NCBI GenBank assembly: GCA_017694595.1 | Contig: JADIMT010000094.1 | Coordinates: forward strand, 1 to 44,086 | Direction of reading: 5' to 3' | DNA from: Candidatus Ornithospirochaeta stercoripullorum | Lineage (GTDB): Bacteria; Spirochaetota; Spirochaetia; Sphaerochaetales; Sphaerochaetaceae | Length of the DNA stretch: 44,086 nt | Shown: piece after piece, positions 16,833 through 25,548 of the stretch | Numbering within the stretch: the stretch's first letter is position 1 | How the letters are laid out: every line of letters starts with the position of its first letter | The notes under the pieces: generated by a model | What the model saw: the letters and a program-made list of their open reading frames with translations, nothing else | Told to the model about the DNA's origin: nothing | Databases searched by the model: none | Program-made: the position numbers and the translations under genes

Positions 16833-17867
16833 TCAGAAGGGAGACCCCGCCCCCAGAGAAAGTCCTTCAGTCTCATCTAGGCCAAAGGCGATATTCATAT
16901 TCTGTACGGCCTGCCCAGCCGCACCTTTAACGAGGTTATCAATAGCGCCAAGTGCAATGATATTGCCAGTACGCTTATCGATTCGCCATGAGATATCAAT
17001 GCAATTGGTACCCTTCACATAACGTGTCTCAGGAGGATTATCAACAAGACGTACAAATGGCTCATGTTCATAGATAGAGTATGCTTTTCTGACATCCTCT
17101 TCGCTGACACCATCCACAAGACGCGCATAGCAATCAGCTAATATGCCTCTGTTCATTGGAACCAGGTGAGGAGTAAACTGCAGCACTATATCCTTGCCAG
17201 AAGCTTCTGAAAGCTCCTGCTCTATCTCGGGCGTATGGCGATGGTTCGTCACTCCATATGCTTTGATCGACTCATTCACTTCGCAGTATAACGAACCGAG
17301 CTTCTCACCTCTGCCAGAGCCAGATGTGCCGCTTTTGGCGTCTATCACAATTCCTTTCGTCTCAATAAGGCCATTTTTAACAAGAGGATAGAGCGTCATG
17401 ATCGAACATGTCGTGTAACAGCCAGGGTTAGCGATAAGCCTCTTGCCTTTGATTTCATTTCTATGTATCTCGGGAAGACCATATACCGCTTTTTCAAGCA
17501 ACTTAGGCCCATGATGCTCTGTATGGTACCATTTCTCATAAACAGCTCTGTCATGCAAACGGAAATCTGCTCCGAGATCGATGACTACAGATGATGAGAG
17601 AATCTTCTCTGTGACAAGCGATGAAGCAAGGCCTGCAGGAAGCGAGAGGAATATGACATCAGCTTCCTCAGCTGCTTTTTCTATATCATCTTCCCTCAGC
17701 ACCATATCCAGCACACCTTTCATTCCTGGATAGATATCAGAAAACTTCGATCCGGCATAAGAATGGGAGGCAGGATAAGAGATCTCCACGCCGCTATGGC
17801 ATGAGAGAATTCTCATTAGCTCTGCACCAGCATATCCAGTAGCACCAAGTATAGCTGCTTTTATCAT
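16833..17867 (-). CDS. argC: N-acetyl-gamma-glutamyl-phosphate reductase (ArgC)
   Basis: 344 residues. The Rossmann motif ILGATGYAGAEL opens the NADPH domain and the catalytic cysteine is Cys150 in IANPGCYTT. Other family segments are VIDLGADFRL, DAKSGTSGSGRG, and HTPEIEQEL, which holds the active-site His. It reduces acetylglutamyl phosphate to the semialdehyde and is the first gene of the leftward argCJBD run. TAGGAG lies just before the ATG, with a TATAAT and ARG-box-like sites upstream, so ArgR/AhrC control is likely. Confidence 0.95.
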   Translation of the reverse strand: MIKAAILGATGYAGAELMRILSCHSGVEISYPASHSYAGSKFSDIYPGMKGVLDMVLREDDIEKAAEEADVIFLSLPAGLASSLVTEKILSSSVVIDLGADFRLHDRAVYEKWYHTEHHGPKLLEKAVYGLPEIHRNEIKGKRLIANPGCYTTCSIMTLYPLVKNGLIETKGIVIDAKSGTSGSGRGEKLGSLYCEVNESIKAYGVTNHRHTPEIEQELSEASGKDIVLQFTPHLVPMNRGILADCYARLVDGVSEEDVRKAYSIYEHEPFVRLVDNPPETRYVKGTNCIDISWRIDKRTGNIIALGAIDNLVKGAAGQAVQNMNIAFGLDETEGLSLGAGSPF

Positions 17868-17884
17868 AAATACTCCTATACGAT

Positions 17885-17939
17885 GGCATAATTATACACA
17901 AAAGCGCTATTTATGCTACTAGGTATGCATAAATATTTA
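17885..17939 (-). promoter_or_regulatory. arg promoter with two ARG-box-like operators
   Basis: A minus-strand TATAAT (17896-17891) serves as -10 for argC; its -35 is weak. Two 14-bp sites resemble the ArgR/AhrC consensus TGAATwwwwATTCA: GGCATAATTATACA at 17885-17898 (7 of 10 fixed positions), which covers the -10, and TGCATAAATATTTA at 17926-17939 (8 of 10), about 40 bp upstream. Two boxes at a promoter are usual for ArgR-type repression. No argR gene is in the window. Confidence 0.55.
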
Positions 17940-17952
17940 AAAATATGAATAA

Positions 17953-18903
17953 TCAGCTGTTGTCGTCAGGAAAAGACTCACTTTGCGCAGAGAGCTCAGA
18001 AAGATTATATGGAGTTGTCTGATAGACAAAATAATTAAGCCAGTTTGAATAAAGGAGATTCGCATGGCTTCTCCAGCTCATCACAGGTTCTTTCCCAACA
18101 TCATCACCGGGGAAGTAGTTGCGGGGGATAGCGGTACCAAGACCTGCCTTCTTGTCCCTCAGATACTCATCCTTGAGCGTGTCTCTGTCATACTCGGAGT
18201 GACCTGTTATGAAAATCTGTCTGCCGTTCTTTGTCATCGAAGCATAGATGCCAGCCTCATCTGATGCAGATAGGATCTTCAGCCTTGGCTCGCGCAACAT
18301 CGCTTCACTATCACTTTCAGTATAACGTGAGTGTGGCACGTAAAAGACATCATCAAAGCCTCTCAGAAGAACTGGATTACGATAAATCACACGGTGTGGA
18401 AAAACTCCAAAGAGCTTCTTGTCGAGAAACCTCTTTCCGATGCCGAAGTGATGATAAAGTCCTGCCTGGGCTGCCCAGCAGATGTGGAAAACTGAATGAA
18501 CATGGCTTTTAGACCAGTCCATGATATGGCACAGCTCATCCCAGTACTCCACTTCTTCGAACTCCAGCTTCTCAACAGGTGCTCCTGTAATGACCATACC
18601 ATCGAAGTTCTCATGTTCGATAGCGCTGAATGGCTTATAGAATGAGAGCATATGCTCTTCTGGAGTGTTCTTAGACACATGGCTCTCGACTTGCACAAGC
18701 GTAAGCTCAACCTGAAGCGGAGTATTTCCCAGTAAGCGCGAAAGCTGCGTCTCTGTAGTAATCTTCGTAGGCATGAGATTGAGAAGCGCGATACGCAGTG
18801 GTCTCATATCCTGAGTACGCGCTCTTGTCTCCGTCATCACGAAGATGTTCTCACTCTCAAGAGTCTTCCTCGCAGGCAGGCTGTTAGGAATCTTTATAGG
18901 CAT
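17953..18903 (-). CDS. metAA: Homoserine O-acetyltransferase of the MetA family
   Basis: 316 residues, full length for the MetA (HTS) family. Catalytic Cys142 ([10 protein letters not shown]), His235 and Glu237 (TGHSEYDRD) fall at exactly the E. coli MetA positions. Residue 111 is Glu ([11 protein letters not shown]) where E. coli has Gly; from work on this family, Glu111 goes with acetyl-CoA use and Gly with succinyl-CoA. It should therefore make O-acetylhomoserine, the substrate of the MetY encoded directly upstream. An AAGGAG lies 7 nt before the start, inside the end of metY (10-nt overlap). Cytosolic, methionine branch. Confidence 0.92.
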   Translation of the reverse strand: MPIKIPNSLPARKTLESENIFVMTETRARTQDMRPLRIALLNLMPTKITTETQLSRLLGNTPLQVELTLVQVESHVSKNTPEEHMLSFYKPFSAIEHENFDGMVITGAPVEKLEFEEVEYWDELCHIMDWSKSHVHSVFHICWAAQAGLYHHFGIGKRFLDKKLFGVFPHRVIYRNPVLLRGFDDVFYVPHSRYTESDSEAMLREPRLKILSASDEAGIYASMTKNGRQIFITGHSEYDRDTLKDEYLRDKKAGLGTAIPRNYFPGDDVGKEPVMSWRSHANLLYSNWLNYFVYQTTPYNLSELSAQSESFPDDNS

Positions 18904-20168
18904 GCAAGAGCTCCTTCGATATCGCTGATGATGTCTTTGACATCCTCGATACCAACCGAGAAGCGCACGAAACCTGGATCGATTCCCGCCTCTTTAAGCA
19001 TCTCATCTGAGAGCTGCCTATGCGTAGTGGATGCTGGATTGAGCACACATGTGCGTGCATCAGCGACGTGCACTACAATAGATGCGAGATGGAGAGAGTC
19101 CATGAATTTCATAGCTTTCTCCCTTCCTCCCTTCATGGAGAATGAAACAACTCCCGAAGACAATCCATCATCGAGATACTTCATTGCCCTCGCATGTTCA
19201 GGAGAACTTTCAAGTCCCGGATAGCTGACGCTCTCAATCACATCGCTTCTCGTCTCAAGATACTTAGCAACAGCAAGCGCATTCTCTGAGTGCTTGCGGA
19301 TGCGAAGGCTGAGCGTCTCCAGGCCAAGGTTCAGAAGAAATGCTGCGATAGGCTGTGGAGTGGATCCCAGATCGCGCATCAGCTGCACTCTTGCTTTTGT
19401 GATATAAGCGCTCTTTCCGAACGACTCTGTGTAGACGACTCCATGGTATGACTCATCAGGCTCTGTCAGCTCTGGATACTTGCCACCCTTAGTCCAGTCG
19501 AATGTGCCGCCATCGACAATCATGCCACCGACAACGACAGCATGCCCATCCATATACTTAGTGGATGAGTGGATGACGATATCTGCACCATGCTCAAACG
19601 GACGGCAGAGAATCGGAGTCGCGAATGTATTGTCAATGATGAGCGGAACGCCTTTTGAGTGCGCAAGAGGCACGAACCTGTCGAAATCGAAGACTGCGAG
19701 GGACGGATTTGCAATCGTCTCACCGAAAAAGAGCCTTGTCCTGTCATCGAAGAGGGAAAGGATCTCCTCATCGCTCATCTCCGGATTGACTACACGAGCC
19801 TCTATGCCCATTCTCTTCATTGTCACGAGAAAGAGATTTGTCGTGCCACCATAGAGATTGCCCATCATGATGAAGTTATCGCCAGCTGAAGCGATGTTGA
19901 AAACAGAAATCAAGGAAGCGGCCTGCCCCGATGAAGTCATCATAGCGCCAACACCGCCCTCGAGCTCCGCAACTTTCTTCTCGACTGAATCTACAGTCGG
20001 GTTTGAGATGCGCGTATACATATGCCCCGGGCTTTCGAGATCAAAAAGCTTAGCCAGCTCAGCCGCGCTATCATATTTATAAGTTGTACTCTGATAAATA
20101 GGGAGAACTCTTGGTTCTCCGTTCTTAGGCTCATAGCCTCCCTGTACACAAATTGTAGCTCTGTCCAT
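18894..20168 (-). CDS. metY: O-acetylhomoserine sulfhydrylase (MetY, PLP-dependent)
   Basis: 424 residues of the Cys/Met metabolism PLP family; the length and [22 protein letters not shown] fit the O-acetylhomoserine aminocarboxypropyltransferase group. The PLP lysine is Lys204 in [12 protein letters not shown], and [10 protein letters not shown] holds the cofactor Asp. It makes homocysteine from O-acetylhomoserine and sulfide. It is coupled to metA, which follows with a 10-nt overlap. The start has no SD; a TAATAT ends 6 nt before the ATG, and the ATG itself lies in the palindrome ATATCGCGATAT (20167-20178), so a leaderless or operator-controlled start is possible. Confidence 0.93.
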   Translation of the reverse strand: MDRATICVQGGYEPKNGEPRVLPIYQSTTYKYDSAAELAKLFDLESPGHMYTRISNPTVDSVEKKVAELEGGVGAMMTSSGQAASLISVFNIASAGDNFIMMGNLYGGTTNLFLVTMKRMGIEARVVNPEMSDEEILSLFDDRTRLFFGETIANPSLAVFDFDRFVPLAHSKGVPLIIDNTFATPILCRPFEHGADIVIHSSTKYMDGHAVVVGGMIVDGGTFDWTKGGKYPELTEPDESYHGVVYTESFGKSAYITKARVQLMRDLGSTPQPIAAFLLNLGLETLSLRIRKHSENALAVAKYLETRSDVIESVSYPGLESSPEHARAMKYLDDGLSSGVVSFSMKGGREKAMKFMDSLHLASIVVHVADARTCVLNPASTTHRQLSDEMLKEAGIDPGFVRFSVGIEDVKDIISDIEGALACL

Positions 20169-20180
20169 ATCGCGATATTA
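20167..20180 (-). promoter_or_regulatory. -10 TAATAT and palindrome ATATCGCGATAT at the metY start
   Basis: On the minus strand TAATAT (20180-20175) ends 6 nt before the metY ATG. A perfect 12-bp palindrome ATATCGCGATAT (20167-20178) overlaps both the hexamer and the first two bases of the start codon. There is no SD and the -35 (TTCCAT) is poor. It could be an operator or a sequestering structure; the palindrome itself is directly visible. Confidence 0.4.
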
Positions 20181-20195
20181 GGACAAAGCACAATA

Positions 20196-21068
20196 TTATG
20201 GAAGGTCTTCAACCACTTCTTCAGGAGCTTCGAGCAATCCTTCTGGATAAGTAAGGTATTTCTTGAAAATCTTCAGAGCTGATGCATAGTAGTAGCCATC
20301 GCAGATCCTCTCATCGAGATTCGCGACGAAATCGACGACCTTTCTCTTCGTGACATTGCCATCCACATCAAGCACTAACTCAGGACGCTTAGCACCGAAA
20401 GCAATGAAAACCGGCACATTGCCGAAGTTATAGAGATGATGCCTGATAGGCGGTATATTCAACGAAGCCATGCTTGTTACAAACATCGAACCATGGAATG
20501 GAGAAGCATTAAGGAGGGCCATAGGCAGAAGCCCAAAATAATCGAGAAGCTTCAGGAACCAGATCACCCACTTCTTTATAAGGCCAGGTATGAATCCGAT
20601 AATCTTAGCAGCTGAATCAGTGCTGTTCTCGCTACCATCATCTTGCAGCGTCTCTGTAAGGAGATCGTTGAATTTTTTATATACATCATAAAGCGTATCG
20701 CTAGGTTCAAAGTGAAGCTTGATGGTAGTCTCACGACCAGAGATGCTCATCTTCTTCTTGACAGCCATATTGATCACAATGCCTTTTCGGGCATAGATCT
20801 TCTGTCCTCTTATATATCTATTTACACCTGGTCTCTGTGAAATAGCACGAACATATGCTGCCAACACTATATGGAGAATTCCGATTGAATCATAACCTTC
20901 AGCCCTGAGTTTCCTTATCAAAGCCTCAGCTCCACTGACATCAAAGCAGTCAGTGATTGTATTCTGACTGTCGCTCCTTTCCACCATTATATAAGGAATA
21001 ATAGTGGTAAAAGGATCCAGACTCTTTATTCTTCGCCCTTCTTTCATCTCCTCTATCATAGTACGCAT
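20196..21068 (-). CDS. 2-oxoacid dehydrogenase E2/chloramphenicol acetyltransferase-fold protein, catalytic His replaced
   Basis: 290 residues without a lipoyl domain. The C-terminal LDERICDGYYYASALKIFKKYL aligns with the H-x-x-x-D-G active site of E2/CAT proteins, but the catalytic His position is Glu; the Asp-Gly pair is kept. Residues 165-185 form a hydrophobic segment (IKKWVIWFLKLLDYFGLLPMALL) absent from true E2 cores and possibly membrane-associated. The protein resembles a group of stand-alone proteins in gut anaerobes with no known role. It lies just upstream of metY in the same direction and could share its mRNA. The start could also be Met4 (ATGATAGAG). Confidence 0.72.
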   Translation of the reverse strand: MRTMIEEMKEGRRIKSLDPFTTIIPYIMVERSDSQNTITDCFDVSGAEALIRKLRAEGYDSIGILHIVLAAYVRAISQRPGVNRYIRGQKIYARKGIVINMAVKKKMSISGRETTIKLHFEPSDTLYDVYKKFNDLLTETLQDDGSENSTDSAAKIIGFIPGLIKKWVIWFLKLLDYFGLLPMALLNASPFHGSMFVTSMASLNIPPIRHHLYNFGNVPVFIAFGAKRPELVLDVDGNVTKRKVVDFVANLDERICDGYYYASALKIFKKYLTYPEGLLEAPEEVVEDLP

Positions 21069-21197
21069 CTACATACAAAGTCCACAATTCTTTTCTGCCT
21101 GCCCTTGCAGTTCTGGTGAGAAGCACCGGAAATCATCCAACAAAGAAGACTATTTGATTTCACTGAATTTTTTGTGGTCAATCAGGTATTCTTTTCA

Positions 21198-21226
21198 TTG
21201 ACTTTCACTTTCATATTGTAAATACT
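21198..21226 (+). promoter_or_regulatory. Promoter of the alpha-xylosidase gene
   Basis: TTGACT (21198-21203), a 17-bp spacer and AATACT (21221-21226) lie about 30 nt before the gene start. The only SD-like sequence, GGAGG at 21233-21237, is 18 nt from the ATG, which is unusually far. No operator palindrome was found here. Confidence 0.5.
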
Positions 21227-21255
21227 CCAAGCGGAGGCAGCAAAGCTGTAAGTTT

Positions 21256-23433
21256 ATGAGATTCAGAAACGGATTCTGGCATTTGGATGATGGTGTCGTG
21301 CTCTATTCGCACAAGAATTATTTTGAAGCGGATAATGAAGGAAACAGTCTTGCGTTATATGCTTCTGCATATCCGATACAATGTAGGAATGACACACTGA
21401 ACAATCCTGTGCTAACTACCGTGATAAGCGCAATCGCAGAGAATATACTCAGGGTTGATGTATACCATCACAAAGGGGCAACCCCTGATAAGCCGTTTCC
21501 CGAAACAAAGAAATCAACCACAGGACAGATTGAAGGAAGTGCAATCAATGCAAAGGATCTCAAAGCTGAACTGCGGGACGGAGAGCTGGAATTCTCATAC
21601 AAAGGACAGAAGCTCTCTTCGCGCTTCTCAAGGTTATCAGGTTGCATGACAACACCTGCTGGCCGGTATATGGCAGAGTATCTGACTACTGATATCGGGG
21701 AAACCTACTATGGCCTTGGCGAAAGATTCACTCCATTTGTCAAGAATGGCCAGAAGGTTGAAATGTGGAATCTAGATAGCGGATGCTCAAGCGAGATGTC
21801 CCACAAGAATATCCCATTTCTCATCTCGTCTAAAAACTATGGCATACTTTTGCTGGATTACGGAAAAGCCTCATTCGAGATAGGAAGCGAAGTAGCTGAA
21901 TGCGTCCAGTTCTCAGAACGAGGAGAAAGACTCTCCTATTGCATCATCGCAGGAGACAGCATCAAGGATGTCGTATCCGGATATACTTCCCTTACAGGAC
22001 GTCCTGCATTACCTCCCAAATGGTCATTCGGGCTGTGGCTCTCAACTTCTTTCACTACCGACTACAGTGAAAGCACGGTACTCTCATTTGTCGATAAGAT
22101 GAAAGATTATGACATCCCGCTTTCAGTCATGCATTTTGATTGTTTCTGGATGCAGGAATTCCAGTGGGCTGATTTCCGATGGGATCCAAGGATGTTCCCG
22201 GATCCAGCTGGACTTCTGAAGAAGCTCCATGACAGGGGGCTGCATGTAAGTGTGTGGATCAATCCGTACATTGCACAAAAATCCAGGTTGTTCGATGAAG
22301 GAGCGGCAAATGGTTATTTCCTGAAACGCAAGGATGGGAGTGTATGGCAATGCGATGTATGGCAAGCGGGAATGGCTATTGTCGACTTCACAAATCCAGA
22401 AGCCGCTCGATGGTATCAGGGTAAACTGAAGGAACTTGTGGAAATGGGCGTTGATTGCTTCAAAACTGACTTCGGTGAGAATATACCGACTGATGATGTC
22501 GTCTGGTATGACGGCTCAGATCCTTATCTGATGCACAACTACTATTCATTCATCTACAACAGGACAGTATTCACTCTGATGAAAGAGCTTAAAGGCGACG
22601 AAGCTATCGTATTCGGGCGTTCTGCAACGATAGGCTGCCAGCAGTTCCCTGTACACTGGGCAGGAGACAACGTGGCATCCTATGTCTCTATGGCCGAAAC
22701 ACTCAGGGGAGGCTTGTCCCTCGCACTGTCAGGCTTTGGGTTCTGGAGCCATGACATAGGAGGCTTTGAAGATACGACTACCCCAGATCTCTTCAAGAGA
22801 TGGGTAGCTTTTGGACTGCTGTCTTCTCATTCAAGACTTCACGGAAGCTCATCCTACAGGGTTCCATGGGCATTCGACGAGGAAGCGTGCAAAGTGACAT
22901 CGTTCTTCGCGAAACTGAAAGCTGAACTCCTTCCCTATATTTGGCTATGTGCGGAAGAAGCGCATGAGACTGGCATCCCTGTTCTTCGTCCGATGATTCT
23001 CGAATTCGGAACGAATGATGAGATGATCAGATATCTTGAACGGCAGTACATGCTGGGGCCATCCTTGCTTGTTGCACCAGTCTTCCAGGAAAATGGAAGA
23101 GGAAGATGCTATCTGCCTGAAGGTAAATGGATATCCCTGCTCGATGGCAGCTCGGAAGAAGGTCCTGTCTGGATTGACAAAGAATATGATTACTTTTCTC
23201 TACCGCTCTATGTACGGGAAAACTCCATCATCCCGGTAGAACGAGAAGGAAAGAAAGTGCTTCTTGCTTATAATGTACAGGATGCAAGCCTCAAAGGCAT
23301 TGCGGAGATCCATGGCGGAGAACTTCTTCTGCTCGATGGTTCATACACCGAACTGGAAGTGATAGCATCGAATGCAAATCATGGCTCTTCAAAAAAAACC
23401 TTAAGCGTAGAGGCAGGTAAGCAGAAGATCTGA
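21256..23433 (+). CDS. yicI: GH31 alpha-xylosidase (YicI-like)
   Basis: 725 residues, slightly shorter than E. coli YicI (about 770). The N-terminal MRFRNGFWHLDDGV aligns with the start of YicI, which supports this ATG despite the distant SD. The catalytic nucleophile is Asp405 in FKTDFGENIPTDD, and the acid/base is Asp471 in HWAGDN. The YDGSDPYLMHNYYSFIYN segment is shared with alpha-xylosidases rather than alpha-glucosidases. No signal peptide, so it acts in the cytosol on imported alpha-xylosides such as isoprimeverose. It is monocistronic; a transporter for its substrate is not adjacent. Specificity for xylose is inferred from family similarity. Confidence 0.88.
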   Translation: MRFRNGFWHLDDGVVLYSHKNYFEADNEGNSLALYASAYPIQCRNDTLNNPVLTTVISAIAENILRVDVYHHKGATPDKPFPETKKSTTGQIEGSAINAKDLKAELRDGELEFSYKGQKLSSRFSRLSGCMTTPAGRYMAEYLTTDIGETYYGLGERFTPFVKNGQKVEMWNLDSGCSSEMSHKNIPFLISSKNYGILLLDYGKASFEIGSEVAECVQFSERGERLSYCIIAGDSIKDVVSGYTSLTGRPALPPKWSFGLWLSTSFTTDYSESTVLSFVDKMKDYDIPLSVMHFDCFWMQEFQWADFRWDPRMFPDPAGLLKKLHDRGLHVSVWINPYIAQKSRLFDEGAANGYFLKRKDGSVWQCDVWQAGMAIVDFTNPEAARWYQGKLKELVEMGVDCFKTDFGENIPTDDVVWYDGSDPYLMHNYYSFIYNRTVFTLMKELKGDEAIVFGRSATIGCQQFPVHWAGDNVASYVSMAETLRGGLSLALSGFGFWSHDIGGFEDTTTPDLFKRWVAFGLLSSHSRLHGSSSYRVPWAFDEEACKVTSFFAKLKAELLPYIWLCAEEAHETGIPVLRPMILEFGTNDEMIRYLERQYMLGPSLLVAPVFQENGRGRCYLPEGKWISLLDGSSEEGPVWIDKEYDYFSLPLYVRENSIIPVEREGKKVLLAYNVQDASLKGIAEIHGGELLLLDGSYTELEVIASNANHGSSKKTLSVEAGKQKI

Positions 23434-23704
23434 CATACCAGATTTGCATGCTCATGTGAACAACGATGAGCGGCAGCTTCACACTATTGCGAACCGGAAA
23501 CCGTCCAAGCTTTTCGGCAATGCGTCAGGGCGGTTTGCCTTCTTTGCAGCAAAGAGCATCTGAGATTTCGCACTGTGATGAATCAGACTGCATGACAATG
23601 CATTCCTGAAGCTCTTCCTAAAAATAGCCGAAACACCTATCCTCTGATTCTAGAAATTATCGGAAAAACATACTCAAATAGATGCAAGGAGTGAAAGAGA
23701 AAAT
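23434..23704. other. Intergenic region with a possible gene remnant
   Basis: No intact gene. On the minus strand, a frame from about 23621 down to a stop at 23479 reads as protein-like sequence (…HHSAKSQMLFAAKKANRP…) and could be the C-terminal scrap of a lost gene, but it has no recognised family and no start. The SD of ridA (AAGGAG) lies near 23687. Confidence 0.25.
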
Positions 23705-24073
23705 ATGCAAGTAATTAGTACAGAAAAGGCCCCAGGCGCTATCGGCCCATACAGCCAGGCTTTCCTCACAGGCGGCTTTGTAATCACATCAGGCCAGATT
23801 CCAGTGAATCCGGAAAGCGGTGTGATTCCCGAAGGCATCGAAAAGCAGACAGAGCAGAGTTGCAAGAACGTCCAGGCAATACTGGAAGCAGCTGGCAGCA
23901 GCTTGGAAAAAGTCGTCAAGACAACATGCTTCCTCGCGGATATGGGAGACTTTGCTGCATTCAACGAAGTCTACGCGAAGTTCTTCACTGGCCGTCCGGC
24001 ACGTAGCTGTGTCGCTGTGAAAACTCTTCCGAAAAACGTTCTCTGCGAAATTGAGGCCATAGCAGAAATCTGA
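23705..24073 (+). CDS. ridA: RidA family enamine/imine deaminase
   Basis: 122 residues, standard RidA length. The archetypal start (ISTEKAPGAIGPYSQA), the TSGQIPVNPESG loop, and the catalytic C-terminal segment GRPARSCVAVKTLPKNVLCEIEAIA are present, the latter holding the conserved Arg that binds the substrate carboxylate and the Glu near the end. It hydrolyses 2-aminoacrylate and related imines released by PLP enzymes, protecting them; this suits an organism with PLP-dependent methionine and arginine steps. AAGGAG lies about 12 nt before the ATG. Not in an operon with its neighbours. Confidence 0.94.
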   Translation: MQVISTEKAPGAIGPYSQAFLTGGFVITSGQIPVNPESGVIPEGIEKQTEQSCKNVQAILEAAGSSLEKVVKTTCFLADMGDFAAFNEVYAKFFTGRPARSCVAVKTLPKNVLCEIEAIAEI

Positions 24074-24110
24074 TCATCCATGGCAACTTCCAGCTAGCTG
24101 AAATCTGTTT

Positions 24111-24116
24111 TATAAT
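24111..24116 (+). promoter_or_regulatory. -10 TATAAT of the first MATE gene
   Basis: A perfect TATAAT lies 20 nt before the ATG at 24137. The -35 region is not convincing. Unlike several other genes here, this one has a leader with an SD (AGAGGA). Confidence 0.4.
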
Positions 24117-24136
24117 GCCCTGACAGAGGAACAAAG

Positions 24137-25495
24137 ATGGAACAGAATCAGCTGGGAACGGGAAAGATAGCTCCTCTTGTGATGAAGCTAGCTTTCCCGT
24201 TAATCATCGCTCAGTTAGTCAATGGCCTGTACAATATAGTTGACAGGATTTATTTAGGGCATCTGGAAGGCGCAGGAGCAGAAATCCTCACAGGTGTCGG
24301 CATTACCTACCCTGTGATTCTTCTTATCACAGCATTCTCCAATCTCATCGGCAGCGGAGGCGGCCCACTGGCTGCTATAAGGCTGGGACAGAAAGAGAAC
24401 AAGAAAGCTGAAGAGATACTCGCAGTCTCTGCGACCTCGCTTTTAGTGCTTTCCGCGATGCTGATGGTTGTCTTCTACCTGTTGAAGACCCCCTTGATAT
24501 ACCTCTTCGGAGCTTCCGACAAAACATTCGTACATGCTAATGAGTATCTGACAATCTATCTGATTGGAACGCCATTCGTGCAGCTTACGCTTGGCTTAAA
24601 TCCATTCATCTCTGCCCAGGGCAAGACAACGATGAGCATGCTAACTGTTGTCATCGGAGCTGCGCTGAACATTGCCCTCGATCCTCTCTTCATATTCGTC
24701 TTCGACATGGGAGCGGCAGGTGCTGCTATCGCAACAGTCATCAGCCAGGCTGTTTCAGGCATATATGTAGTTGCAATCCTTTCAGGAAAACACAGCACTA
24801 TGAAGCTCAATCTGAAAAAGCCTGTCATCAGGAAAAACGTGCTTTTACCAATAATGGCACTCGGCGTCTCTCCTTTCATCATGAGTGCAACTGAAGCCGC
24901 CATCAGCGTGGCATTCAATTCAAGGCTGCAAGTCCTCGGCGGCGATATGGCAGTAGGAACGATGACGATTTTCTCATCCATCCTCACATTCATCAACATG
25001 CCAGTGAATGGCATGAACCAAGCAGTAACACCGCTCATCAGCTACAACTTCGGAGCCGCGCTCGATAACAGGGTAAAAGGAATCTACCGCTTCTCTCTGG
25101 TTGTAGAGTTCGCATACTGCTTCATCATGTCATGTCTTTGCAATATCTTCCCAGGTACTGTAATAGGCATGTTCACCACAGACTCCACGCTTATAAACTA
25201 TGCAATACCGTATATGAAATTCTTCATCACAGGCATGGCGCTATTCGGTATGCAATGTTGCTCACAGCAGACATTCATAGGACTTGGACAAGCGAAAATC
25301 TCACTCTTTCTGGCAATATTCAGGAAGATCATCCTGCTCATTCCTCTGGTCTTCATTCTCTCTTCAACCCCGCTAGGAATAACAGGTGTTTTCCTTGCTG
25401 AATCAATTTCAGATGCGCTTTCAGCGACTGTCACTGAGACTGTGTTCCTTGCTAAATTGTCGAAAATATTGCGAAAAGGAGCCCCCAAACCATAA
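24137..25495 (+). CDS. MATE-family multidrug/Na+ antiporter
   Basis: 452 residues with about twelve membrane spans in two related halves, the usual MATE size. The N-terminal PLIIAQLVNGLYNIVDRIYLGHL and the mid-protein GAALNIALDPLFIFVFDMGAAGAAIATVISQ are hallmark segments. It belongs to the NorM/DinF-like group common in anaerobes and should export cationic or drug-like compounds using Na+ or H+. AGAGGAACAAAG precedes the ATG. It shares many motifs with the broken MATE gene at 35738-37115, so the two are paralogues. Substrate unknown. Confidence 0.92.
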   Translation: MEQNQLGTGKIAPLVMKLAFPLIIAQLVNGLYNIVDRIYLGHLEGAGAEILTGVGITYPVILLITAFSNLIGSGGGPLAAIRLGQKENKKAEEILAVSATSLLVLSAMLMVVFYLLKTPLIYLFGASDKTFVHANEYLTIYLIGTPFVQLTLGLNPFISAQGKTTMSMLTVVIGAALNIALDPLFIFVFDMGAAGAAIATVISQAVSGIYVVAILSGKHSTMKLNLKKPVIRKNVLLPIMALGVSPFIMSATEAAISVAFNSRLQVLGGDMAVGTMTIFSSILTFINMPVNGMNQAVTPLISYNFGAALDNRVKGIYRFSLVVEFAYCFIMSCLCNIFPGTVIGMFTTDSTLINYAIPYMKFFITGMALFGMQCCSQQTFIGLGQAKISLFLAIFRKIILLIPLVFILSSTPLGITGVFLAESISDALSATVTETVFLAKLSKILRKGAPKP

Positions 25496-25548
25496 GAAAA
25501 CCACTATTTTTGCTTGCTTACCCTTAGTGATATAACTACGATTACAAT

